From contig NZ_JOCB01000071.1 of assembly GCF_000718775.1 (NCBI RefSeq), positions 1-45,615 on the forward strand: a stretch of 45,615 bases of DNA, read 5' to 3'. The notes under the pieces were generated by a model, which made no database searches, had not been told where the DNA came from, and saw only the letters and a list, made by a program, of their open reading frames with translations. This DNA comes from Streptomyces sp. NRRL S-31. GTDB lineage: Bacteria; Actinomycetota; Actinomycetes; Streptomycetales; Streptomycetaceae. This document shows, in pieces, positions 23,355-31,068 of the stretch; positions within the stretch are counted from its first letter, which is position 1; each line of letters starts with the position of its first letter. Position numbers and translations under genes: made by a program.

Positions 23355-25415
23355 TCAGTCGGACTCTCGCCCGAGTGACAGGACCATCTCAGGAAGCTCC
23401 CGCAGGTCAATCGAGATCTGCGTCAGCTGCACAACGAGCTCAGCCGCACGAGTTTCCGGCAGCGGCCGACCGATGCCCGCTGCACGTGCGTGAGCGCGTA
23501 CCTCATCCAGGAATTCGGGTACTAGTTTGACCCCTTCCTGCAGACCGTCGATCGTCGCACCGATCTCACGAAGGAGCCGCGCCACAGCGGCAGTGTCGGT
23601 CTCCGGCGGCGGAGCCGTGGCGCCCGGGTCAGCTTTGACCACGATGCGACCCCGGACAGCCGCGGCCTTCGGGAAGACCTCGTTGAACCAATCACGGCTC
23701 GCCTCTCCCTCAACGGTGTCACCGTCCGAGTCGATTCGGCGAGGCAGGTCGCGCCCCTCGTCCATCGTCGCCGCGATCTCTCGTAGCAGGCCCAGGGCAC
23801 GAGTGCGGTCAGCCCGCATCGCCTTCAGGGCGTTAGCGGTTCCCCGCCGAATTCGCAGCGCAACCTCCTCGCCATCCTCGTCCTCGCTTGCAGCAGCGTG
23901 GACTCGCTGCGCACCCATGGATCCACGGTCCGCTTCGACGATGTCGAACGCTGCCAGCCAATTGGGCGCCCGGTACAGGAGCAGTTCGTCGAAGGCCACC
24001 ACATCAGTCTCGGCTTCATCCAGGAGTTGCGTCAGCGTGCGCTCAGAGAGCGTGATCCCTTCTCTGGCCGTCTTGACGTCGAGTACGTCTGCGACGCGTG
24101 GGTTCCACGGAGTTGAGAAGCTGACCGAGGTGAGAGCGGACCACGCGCGCAGTCGCTGATTCACGTGATCGCGGCTCAGCTGTGAGGGCGGGGGCTCGCT
24201 GAGTGCGGCTCGAATAGCCCTGCGTCGAGCCGTCTCCTTCTCCGTCGGGAAGAACTCCGTGAGCAGCCGCATCGACCGAAGGTCTCGCTGTACAGAGATG
24301 GGCGCATCCGCGGGCATCCCGGGGAGTTCGCTGAGAGGCAGGTCCCCCGTCAGGACATCCGCGGTGACTGGGTCGAGGATGCCCTCGTTGGCGTACGCGC
24401 CGATAATCGTGCGCCCCAGCGCCCGCGCCCGGTCATTGGGCTTGAACTGCAGGGGCGGATGTACGTGATCACGGCGGTTGCTGGTCTGCACAATCTGGTA
24501 CAGCCGCTTCGGTGTCGGACTGCCGATCACGAGGTCGGCATCCACCACGGCCACCATGCGGGCACGGTAAGCACGAGCGCTCACGTCGTCGTCAGCGGCA
24601 GCCCGGCGATATTCCTCATTGAACCGTTCGGAGATCTTCTTGGACCAGAACGACGGATTGACCGACACGTCGCGTCCGCCCATGCCGAGCTTCTCCATCG
24701 GAACGCCCGTCAGCACCTCCGCTGACGTCAGCCCGAAGAGGCTCTGCTTCGCCATAGTCCGGTTGTTGCCACGTACCGCAGCCCATCCCCAGAAGTCCTG
24801 CCTAGCCTCCTCGGACTCGCTCGCCTCCGCCAGCTCGGTGATGACAGCCTGCTGAGCCACGTAGAGACACGGCTCGATCTGCCCGTTGAGCGCCAGGTCC
24901 TCTTGCAGATCGTAGGGACGGTCCCCGTCACGCGTACCGAGTTCATTGGCGGCGCGCTCCACCACAGCAATGAGGTCAGCTCGACTGACGACCTCAGTGC
25001 GCAGGGCAGCGAACGACATCTCCTCCCCCTGGGCCGAGTGAACGGTCCAAGACCTGAGAGGCGGGAGGGCACGGGAAGGCCCGCTGATGGGGTTGGCAGG
25101 GGACTGCCAGGCAGTGCTCTGGCGCTCGTTCCGTTCCCAGACCATGCCGGCGTACCCAACCAACGGAATGGTCATTACGACCATGTTCCCGGCGTTGGTA
25201 GAGATCGAACGCACTCGTTCGGGGCGCAGGCGGGCCGGGGTGTCGTGTGATGCGCGGGTGATGAGGTCCTTCGGGCGGTTGACGAACGGAGCGATAGCTT
25301 CCACTGCTGGCCGAGGCACATTGACCCCAGGCGTTGCAAGAACCGCGTCAGTGAACTTCTCCTGCCACTCCTGGGTCGGCGGTGGAGGGAAAGGGGCTTC
25401 GTTGGCCGGTGCCAT
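23355..25415 (-). CDS. Large protein of unknown function (cargo)
   Basis: The 686-residue protein matches no family I can name. It is soluble, with a Pro-rich N-terminus and charged helical stretches at the C-terminus. A central part reads EPCLYVAQQAV, then FWGWAAVRGNNRTMAKQSLFGL and YRARMVAVVDADLVIG. The GNNRT segment faintly recalls the G-x-x-R box of ParB/Srx-fold proteins, such as DNA-modification-linked or nuclease proteins. That is weak evidence. The ATG at 25413-25415 is the first reasonable start. An adjacent TTG at 25416-25418 has GGAAGG nine bases before it and may be used instead. Codon use is noticeably less GC-biased than in the flanking chromosome, consistent with transferred cargo. 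It is convergent with the CHAT unit. Confidence 0.7.
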   Translation of the reverse strand: MAPANEAPFPPPPTQEWQEKFTDAVLATPGVNVPRPAVEAIAPFVNRPKDLITRASHDTPARLRPERVRSISTNAGNMVVMTIPLVGYAGMVWERNERQSTAWQSPANPISGPSRALPPLRSWTVHSAQGEEMSFAALRTEVVSRADLIAVVERAANELGTRDGDRPYDLQEDLALNGQIEPCLYVAQQAVITELAEASESEEARQDFWGWAAVRGNNRTMAKQSLFGLTSAEVLTGVPMEKLGMGGRDVSVNPSFWSKKISERFNEEYRRAAADDDVSARAYRARMVAVVDADLVIGSPTPKRLYQIVQTSNRRDHVHPPLQFKPNDRARALGRTIIGAYANEGILDPVTADVLTGDLPLSELPGMPADAPISVQRDLRSMRLLTEFFPTEKETARRRAIRAALSEPPPSQLSRDHVNQRLRAWSALTSVSFSTPWNPRVADVLDVKTAREGITLSERTLTQLLDEAETDVVAFDELLLYRAPNWLAAFDIVEADRGSMGAQRVHAAASEDEDGEEVALRIRRGTANALKAMRADRTRALGLLREIAATMDEGRDLPRRIDSDGDTVEGEASRDWFNEVFPKAAAVRGRIVVKADPGATAPPPETDTAAVARLLREIGATIDGLQEGVKLVPEFLDEVRAHARAAGIGRPLPETRAAELVVQLTQISIDLRELPEMVLSLGRESD

Positions 25416-25822
25416 CAAGGCAGTGAACCTTCCGGAATCGGCGGCACGACGCGTGCACGCTTGGCGCGTCCTGATCACGGGCCGGGCCGCTATCAACCAG
25501 CGATCCCTTCGTCCGCTGGGAAGTGGGCCCCGACCATCGGAAGGTCTGGTGCCGCCAGGCTGGTCACAATCCGCCTGACTGGCGGCACTTGCCTACCTGG
25601 ACGCCCTCTGCGCTGATGCCCCGCACGGTCTTTTCCCCTGCCCGTCCGCTCAACAACGGTGTGGGGTACGGCGACGGCCCTCCTGAGACTTCTGGCATGG
25701 GCCTTGCGGGCACACGCCAGCAACGGGCGCGCTCCGTGAACTGTTGTAGCACTATGCGTTGTTAAGCACACAGGGAATGCGCAAAGTGACGAGCGCGGGA
25801 ATCGTGCCGTGCTAAACCCTAG
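25416..25822. other. Intergenic region upstream of the unknown large protein
   Basis: This 407-bp stretch lies between the NUDIX stop and the start of the leftward large gene and should contain the latter's promoter. It is relatively AT-rich around 25740-25820. A perfect 10-bp inverted repeat, GTGCCGCCAG (25549-25558) and CTGGCGGCAC (25579-25588), has a 20-nt spacer. I find no convincing coding frame or RNA gene. Confidence 0.55.
25549..25588. repeat. 10-bp inverted repeat
   Basis: GTGCCGCCAG at 25549-25558 pairs with CTGGCGGCAC at 25579-25588 across 20 nt. It lies about 130 bp upstream of the large unknown gene. It could be an operator or leader hairpin. Confidence 0.6.
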
Positions 25823-26323
25823 TCAACGCCACCCGTCCAACGACACAGCCGACCCGCCTGAGAGGTACTGGTGAAGGGCGCTGGCGGTGGTGTCCACGAA
25901 GCTCTCAGGGATGGCGTCGGCGGCCACCCAGCGGACCTGGGCGTGTTTGCGGGGTTCGCGGTTCTCGGGTTCGCCGGTCCATTCATGTGCGGCGAAGACA
26001 ACGGTGAGGAAGCCGTTGGGGGCTTCGACGCCCCAGGCACCGTGGATGATGTGGGCGACCTTCAGGGTCTCCGGCTTCACGGTCAGGCCGGTCTCCTCGT
26101 ACAGCTCACGCACCGCCGTCTCGGTGATGGGCTCGCCGGGCTCGCTCTTGCCGACAGGGAGATCCCACATGCCCTGGGCGAACTTGGCGTTCTCGCTGCG
26201 CTGGAGAAGGACAACGCGGTTGGTGGCCTTGTCGTGGACGATGACGGCGGCGACCAGAAGAGTCATGGATTCGAGAGCGGGCTTGAGGGCCTTGGGCTGA
26301 TCGTCGGTTGTCGGCTGAGCCAC
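25823..26323 (-). CDS. NUDIX hydrolase
   Basis: The 166-residue protein has a complete Nudix box: GKSEPGE at the start, then ETAVRELYEETGL, matching G-x5-E-x7-R-E-x2-E-E-x-G. The fold begins TLLVAAVIVHD and VVLLQRSENAKFAQGMWDLPVG. Such enzymes hydrolyse nucleoside diphosphates linked to another group. It follows the HTH/TPR regulator on the same strand with a 35-bp gap, so the two are probably one transcript. In pSAM2, a related type of Streptomyces integrative element, the immunity factor Pif is a Nudix hydrolase. A role in element biology is therefore as plausible as a role with the divergent four-gene cassette. The GTG at 26321-26323 has GAAGGGA upstream. Confidence 0.88.
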   Translation of the reverse strand: MAQPTTDDQPKALKPALESMTLLVAAVIVHDKATNRVVLLQRSENAKFAQGMWDLPVGKSEPGEPITETAVRELYEETGLTVKPETLKVAHIIHGAWGVEAPNGFLTVVFAAHEWTGEPENREPRKHAQVRWVAADAIPESFVDTTASALHQYLSGGSAVSLDGWR

Positions 26324-26358
26324 GGTTGTGTCCCTTCGTCGGCCGGTTGGTGGGCAGT

Positions 26359-27714
26359 TTAGGCCAGTGCTTCGCGTGCGCGGCGGGTGAGTTCGGCGGC
26401 TCCGGGCACTTTGCGGCGCTGGTAGATCGCGAGGGTGGAGCGAAGCGACGTGATCGCTTTACGGGTGCGGTCGGACGTCATGCCCTCCATGAGGGTCAGG
26501 GCCTGAGACCAGGCGGCGACAGCCTCGTCAGCGCGGGCCTGGGCGGCGAGGCTGTCGCCTAGGTCGGCGTAGGTGAGCGCGTGGACGCGCTTGTACTTCT
26601 CGGGGTCCCAGCGCACCAGGGCGTCGCGGTGCTGTTGCTCGGTGCCCACGTGGTCGGCAAGGTCGGTCAGCGTGCGGGCGGTGTGGCTGGCGACGGTGCC
26701 GGCGGCAGGGCCGCTGACGCGGGAGTAACTGGGCTGGGGCGCGTCGTCGCGCAGAAGAGCGTCTTCGGCGGCGAGCAGTGCGCGGGCCGCTGCCGGTTTC
26801 TCTCCTACCGCGGCGTAGGCGCGGGCGTGGGTGATGTGGAGGAGCGCTTCGGTCTGGCCGTCGACGTGACCGAGGCCGCGGGTGAGGGCTCCTTCGACGA
26901 GGTCGACGCAGTGGTGGGGCTGCTTGAGGCTCAGCGCCTGATGGGCGAGGGCGCGCATCATCCAGGCGGCGTGACCTCGCGGGTCGGCTTCGCAGGCGAG
27001 CTGATAGCCGACCTGGTAGTAGCGCTGGGCAGCGCCTTCCTGGCCGAGATCGTGGTGCTTCCACCCAGCGAGGTAGGCGAGTTCAGCGACGGATCCGAAG
27101 GCAGCCTGCCGTAGGGCTTCGTTCGGGAAGCGCCCGCGGAGCATGGGGGCGGCCGTGTCTGCGAGGTAGGCGGCGACCGTGGTCAGGCCGTGGCCGCCAC
27201 CGAGGCGCTCGTCGGCGCTGCTGAACGCTGCGGTGATCTGCCGTACGACATCCACGTCCTCGATCCCGACCAGGGAGCCACCGGTGCGAGCTCTGAGCAT
27301 GCGGGCGGTGGCTTCGTGGTCGTACAGAAGGGGCATGGAAACGCCGGCGGTGGTGAAGGCAGCGACGGCGAGGAAGCGTTGGCGTTCAACGTCGGCACGG
27401 CCCAGGTCGGTCACCGCCAGAACAGGGTCGGGCTCCTCGGACACGGTGTTTTCGGATGCGCGAAGGCCGATCTCGGCCAAGGTGATGGTGCGGCCTGCCC
27501 TGCGGGAGAGCGCCTCGGCGAGGTACTGGTCAGTGCGACCGGTCGGCTGGCGCGTGCCGTTCACCCAGTGTGAGACGGCTGACTTGTTGGTCTGAAGGAT
27601 CTCGCCGTTCTCCGCTGCGATACGCCGGATATCCCTCGCCAGTGCGTCGTAGGTGCAGCCGATCGCTTCGATGACCTCACGCAGGCGGGCGTTGGGTCTT
27701 CTCTGGGCTGCCAC
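26359..27714 (-). CDS. HTH/TPR regulator related to the ORF1590 sporulation family
   Basis: The 451-residue protein has an N-terminal helix-turn-helix (about 5-65, with LQTNKSAVSHWVNGTRQPTG as recognition region) and a TPR-like remainder. The segment FGSVAELAYLAGWKHHDLGQ, then EGAAQRYYQVGYQLA, closely parallels [20 protein letters not shown] and [15 protein letters not shown] in the chromosomal gene at 7205-8629. This places both in one family. The GTG at 27712-27714 has GGAGG five bases before it. It is divergent from the four-gene cassette (226-bp shared region) and co-directional with the NUDIX gene. It is the obvious candidate regulator of both. The signal it senses is unknown. Confidence 0.87.
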   Translation of the reverse strand: MAAQRRPNARLREVIEAIGCTYDALARDIRRIAAENGEILQTNKSAVSHWVNGTRQPTGRTDQYLAEALSRRAGRTITLAEIGLRASENTVSEEPDPVLAVTDLGRADVERQRFLAVAAFTTAGVSMPLLYDHEATARMLRARTGGSLVGIEDVDVVRQITAAFSSADERLGGGHGLTTVAAYLADTAAPMLRGRFPNEALRQAAFGSVAELAYLAGWKHHDLGQEGAAQRYYQVGYQLACEADPRGHAAWMMRALAHQALSLKQPHHCVDLVEGALTRGLGHVDGQTEALLHITHARAYAAVGEKPAAARALLAAEDALLRDDAPQPSYSRVSGPAAGTVASHTARTLTDLADHVGTEQQHRDALVRWDPEKYKRVHALTYADLGDSLAAQARADEAVAAWSQALTLMEGMTSDRTRKAITSLRSTLAIYQRRKVPGAAELTRRAREALA

Positions 27715-27886
27715 GATCGCCTCCGCTCCGGAGCTGTAAACCGCGTATACCGCTTCAACTGGCTCCCACCGTACCCACTGTGCGTGACGGAGGGTTCACT
27801 AAACATCAGCCGCCCGGCTCGGTCCGACACAGTGACCAGGTTCCCCCCTTCGGTCGGGCGGCTCCCCGAAGTTCCGTACAACCGCT

Positions 27887-27918
27887 CCGGGTTCGGGCAT
27901 CACCGTGCCCGAACCCGG
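27887..27918 (+). promoter_or_regulatory. 13-bp hairpin in the leader of the four-gene cassette
   Basis: CCGGGTTCGGGCA (27887-27899) and TGCCCGAACCCGG (27906-27918) form a perfect stem with a 6-nt loop, ending 21 bases before the GTG start at 27940. The ribosome-binding region (GGAGACAC) lies just outside. It may be an attenuator, an mRNA-stabilising stem or an operator dyad. Confidence 0.6.
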
Positions 27919-27939
27919 CCGATCAGAGACGGAGACACG

Positions 27940-28689
27940 GTGACCACCATCGACACCACGGCCATCACGGTCGAATTGCCCGAGGCGTTCGACGAGCGCT
28001 GGAGCCGACTGCCCGGCGTCCAGGTCGACGGCCGGCGCATCACCATCGACCCCGCCGAGTACTTCTTCCGCTTCGAGTCCAACACCTGGCTCGTCGCCGA
28101 CTGGGAGCTGGTCAAGGCCCAGCTCCTGGACGTGCAGGAAACCACCGAGAGCGCGGTCGAGCAGCTCGCGCTGGACTTCATCAAGGCCCACGCCGGGTCG
28201 ACCTCGGACGCCACACGTGTGCTCGCCACCGCCTACGAGGTGTACGCCTACCTCTTCCGCGACGAACACCTGGACGGCCTCGGTCTGCCGCAGATCACCG
28301 CCGACCACCTGCGGATGCTGCGTGAGGCCGCGACGCTGATGGCCCTCAACAAGGTGGAGCTGGACGGGCACATCTCCAACGTCGGCCCGTGCTGGTTCTT
28401 CCCTGCCGCCACCTCCGTCGTCTTCGACCTGGACGACGAGATGGGCGGGATGCTCGACGAGGTCTACCACGGCGGCTGGTTCAACGAGCACCGCCGCATC
28501 GAGTCCATCAAGGCTCACGCCGCCCTCGGCGGCCGGCTCGTGCACGGCTGCCAGTCCGTACCGGACCAGACCGGGGGTGTCGTCGCGCCCTACGGTGCGT
28601 CGATGAGCGCCTTCCGCGACGACCTCGCGGCCTTCAAGGCCGGCTGGATCGAGCGGGTCTACGCCCAGCGCGTGAGCCCTGCCGCGTAA
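27940..28689 (+). CDS. Unknown protein, first gene of the four-gene cassette
   Basis: The 249-residue soluble protein is not one I recognise. It is mostly alpha-helical and acidic. Distinct stretches are VDGRRITIDPAEYFFRFES, HISNVGPCWFFPAATSVVFD and LDEVYHGGWFNEHRRIESIKAH. There is no signal peptide or membrane segment. I chose the GTG at 27940, preceded by GGAG at 27931-27934; the frame extends upstream through the hairpin but without codon bias. It is followed 79 bp later by the kinase-like gene in the same direction. Its conserved-looking His, Glu and Trp residues could form an active site. That is only an impression. Confidence 0.75.
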   Translation: MTTIDTTAITVELPEAFDERWSRLPGVQVDGRRITIDPAEYFFRFESNTWLVADWELVKAQLLDVQETTESAVEQLALDFIKAHAGSTSDATRVLATAYEVYAYLFRDEHLDGLGLPQITADHLRMLREAATLMALNKVELDGHISNVGPCWFFPAATSVVFDLDDEMGGMLDEVYHGGWFNEHRRIESIKAHAALGGRLVHGCQSVPDQTGGVVAPYGASMSAFRDDLAAFKAGWIERVYAQRVSPAA

Positions 28690-28768
28690 CCACCGCACGC
28701 CAGGCTCCGGGGCGGGCCGGCACTTCTCGCCTGCCCCGGACGCCTCCAACCGCACTGGAGCTTCCCTC

Positions 28769-29680
28769 ATGGACGCGACCCTCAACGCCGCACTCCTGGA
28801 CAACCTGCTGACCATCGCCGGCCGGACCTCGCCATCGCGTGAAGAGGTGCGTGTCTGGTCCATGTCCGGCGTCGAGCGCCTGGCCTTCACCGACGGCACC
28901 ACGGCCATTTTCAAGTACGCCAAGAGGCCCTTCGAGAACGAGGACCACGCCCTCCGCCTGGCCGACTCGCTCGGCGTTCCCGTGCCTGCCGTTCACGCCT
29001 CCGCGGTCCGGGACGGCTGGCTCGGGATGCTGCTGGAAGACCTCGGCCCCGCCATCCGTGAGGCGGACGACCTCGACGGCGCAGCCGCAGCCGTGGTCCT
29101 GCACAGCACCCACACGGCAGCCGCGCTGCCGGTCCTCGATCAGGAACGGCTGCGTAGCCTCCCGACACGAGCCCTGGATCACCTCGGCCTACTCCGGAAG
29201 GCCGATCGGTGGCAGGACACCCCCGAAATCGAGGACGCGCTCGACCGCATCGCTCAAGCTGCTGAGGCACGCTCGGCCGGTGCCACGATCGGCCCGTTCG
29301 GCTGGGTGCACTCCGAGTTCCATCCGACCAGCCTCCACATCGGCCGGCGGGGCTGGCGGCTGCTGGACTTCGCCCGTGCCTTCACCGGTCCCGGCCTGCT
29401 CGACCTCGCCAGCTGGCACGGCACCCTCGACGACCCCGACCCCGTGCGCCTGCGGGTCTTCCTGGACACCTACGTCACCGAGGGCGGCACCCCTGACGCC
29501 CTCGCCCAGCGGGGTGGGCTGCCCGCCGAGAAGTGGGCGCTGGGCTGGCACCGCATGTGGGCCGTCGAGTGGTTCATGGAGCAGGCCATCCGCTGGATCA
29601 ACGAACCGGCCACCGACCCCGCGTACATCAAGGCCGTACGCCGCCACCTCACCGACGTCCTCCACCTCTTGGAGGTCTGA
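28769..29680 (+). CDS. APH-fold phosphotransferase-like protein with altered catalytic loop
   Basis: The 303-residue protein has the aminoglycoside-phosphotransferase/protein-kinase-like arrangement. An N-lobe Lys lies in TTAIFKYAK. MLLEDLG forms the hinge. The catalytic region reads VHSEFHPTSLHI, and LLDFARAFTGPGLLDLAS stands at the metal-binding Asp. Active family members have HGDxxxxN; here the Asp is Glu and the Asn is Ser. It may therefore be a divergent kinase or a pseudokinase. The ATG at 28769 has GGAG eight bases ahead. The stop is one base before the methyltransferase GTG, implying coupled translation. Nothing in the sequence indicates an antibiotic substrate. Confidence 0.82.
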   Translation: MDATLNAALLDNLLTIAGRTSPSREEVRVWSMSGVERLAFTDGTTAIFKYAKRPFENEDHALRLADSLGVPVPAVHASAVRDGWLGMLLEDLGPAIREADDLDGAAAAVVLHSTHTAAALPVLDQERLRSLPTRALDHLGLLRKADRWQDTPEIEDALDRIAQAAEARSAGATIGPFGWVHSEFHPTSLHIGRRGWRLLDFARAFTGPGLLDLASWHGTLDDPDPVRLRVFLDTYVTEGGTPDALAQRGGLPAEKWALGWHRMWAVEWFMEQAIRWINEPATDPAYIKAVRRHLTDVLHLLEV

Positions 29681-29681
29681 C

Positions 29682-30374
29682 GTGCTCGCCCAGGCTTCCC
29701 CGTGGTACGTGCACGCCCTCCAGCGCACTACGGCCAGCCCTGCCGAACCGCTGTCCGTACCCGCTCGCATGGAATGGACCACGCGGCCCGGCAGCGGGCC
29801 CGGCGCCGAGATCCTCGGCCCGGATCTGCGCCGCAAGCGGCTGCTGGAGCTCGGCTGCGGCCCGGGTCACAACGCCGCTCATCTCGCCACTCGCTACGGC
29901 GCCCAGGTGACCGGCGTCGACCTCGTGGGCCTGCAGGTCCGCCGGTCCCGATCGCACTACGGCCGGCTGAACAACCTGGCGTTCGTCGCGGGCCACGCCC
30001 TGCACTACCTGCAAGCCTCCACCGAGCAGTTCGACGCGATCTACTCCGTCTTCGGAGCCGTCGGGCTCGTAGCCCCCGAGCTTCTGCTCCCGGCCATCGC
30101 CCAGCACCTCAAGCCCGGGTGCACTCTCGCCTTCTCCGTCCCGCACCCCCAGCGCGGTGGCCTGCGCCCCGCCCCCGACGACCGGCCTCGCCGCGACTAC
30201 GTCACCCTCCCCGACCGCACCCGGCTTCCCATTGCCCGCTGGGAGTTCGACGCCGAGCGCTGGGAGAGACACCTCGCCCGCGTCGGCCTCTGGCTCGTCT
30301 CGGCCCAGGAGTTCCACGACGCCCGGCACAGCCGCTGGCCCACCACCCTGCTGATCACCGCGCGCAAACTCTGA
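29682..30374 (+). CDS. Class I SAM-dependent methyltransferase
   Basis: The 230-residue protein has the Rossmann methyltransferase core. Motif I is LLELGCGPGHNAAHLA. The acidic residue follows in VTGVDLVGLQVRRS, motif II region in FDAIYSVFGAVG, and motif III in LKPGCTLAFSVPHP. It resembles the Methyltransf_11/25 small-molecule type more than Hen1-type RNA methyltransferases. The acceptor is unknown. The GTG at 29682 has GGAGGT at 29671-29676, inside the end of the kinase-like gene, so the two are tightly coupled. It is followed 25 bp later by the HAD gene. Confidence 0.88.
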   Translation: MLAQASPWYVHALQRTTASPAEPLSVPARMEWTTRPGSGPGAEILGPDLRRKRLLELGCGPGHNAAHLATRYGAQVTGVDLVGLQVRRSRSHYGRLNNLAFVAGHALHYLQASTEQFDAIYSVFGAVGLVAPELLLPAIAQHLKPGCTLAFSVPHPQRGGLRPAPDDRPRRDYVTLPDRTRLPIARWEFDAERWERHLARVGLWLVSAQEFHDARHSRWPTTLLITARKL

Positions 30375-30399
30375 CCACCCCGCTCACTGGGAGGAACCG

Positions 30400-30978
30400 A
30401 TGCGCCCGCCCTACCTGCTCCTCGACGTCGACGGCGTCCTCATACCCTTCCCGGACACAGAAGGGGCCGGCCCGCCGACCCACAACCGCCACGACGTCGT
30501 ACCCACCGGCCGGACTGCCGACGACCCGGTCGCCGTCTGGCTCAACCCCGCGCACGGCCCCTTGCTCATGCACGTGGTCCGGACCGGCTTGGTAACCCCC
30601 GTCTGGTGCACCAGCTGGCGCAAGGACGCCACCACGCTCATCGGACCGCTCATCGGCCTCCCGCCCCTGCCGTGCGTCGACCTCCCACGTCCGCAGATCA
30701 CGACCAGCCACCCCAACGGCTACCTGTGGAAACGCGACTACGTCGACACCTGGCTCGGCGACGCACCCGCCATCTGGATCGACGACGACTTCACCAACCT
30801 CGACCACGACTGGGCGACGGAGCGCACCGCCCGTGGCCTGGCGACGGCCCTGGTCCAGCCTGATCCCCACGTCGGACTGCTGGCCGAGCACCTGGTCGAG
30901 GTCCTGGCTTGGGCCGCGTTGTTGCCCGTCGCGCGGGCTGACGCCCCGGACGTTCCATGCGAAGCCGAAGCCGCCTAG
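30400..30978 (+). CDS. HAD-superfamily hydrolase (RNA-repair-type HAD-like)
   Basis: The 192-residue protein begins LLLDVDGVLIPF, HAD motif I with both aspartates. It continues with VWCTSWRKDA (motif II Ser/Thr) and ends with AIWIDDDFTN (motif IV acidic pair). The compact form with CTSW resembles the HAD domain described in Swiss Army Knife RNA repair proteins; that assignment is from memory. The intact motifs suggest an active phosphatase. The ATG at 30400 has GGGAGGA seven bases upstream. It closes the cassette and converges on the relaxase gene 90 bp away. Confidence 0.82.
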   Translation: MRPPYLLLDVDGVLIPFPDTEGAGPPTHNRHDVVPTGRTADDPVAVWLNPAHGPLLMHVVRTGLVTPVWCTSWRKDATTLIGPLIGLPPLPCVDLPRPQITTSHPNGYLWKRDYVDTWLGDAPAIWIDDDFTNLDHDWATERTARGLATALVQPDPHVGLLAEHLVEVLAWAALLPVARADAPDVPCEAEAA

Positions 30979-31068
30979 CGCCGACAAACCGTGGGAAGCG
31001 CTGATGCCCTCACCACCTCGAATGGCGAAGGCATCAGCCTGATAGGCAGCACCAGCTGCCTCTGGCGC

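Noticed and set aside
28769..29680. Aminoglycoside resistance gene
   Set aside because: Only the APH fold is visible, the catalytic Asp is replaced, and the neighbours do not suggest antibiotic resistance.
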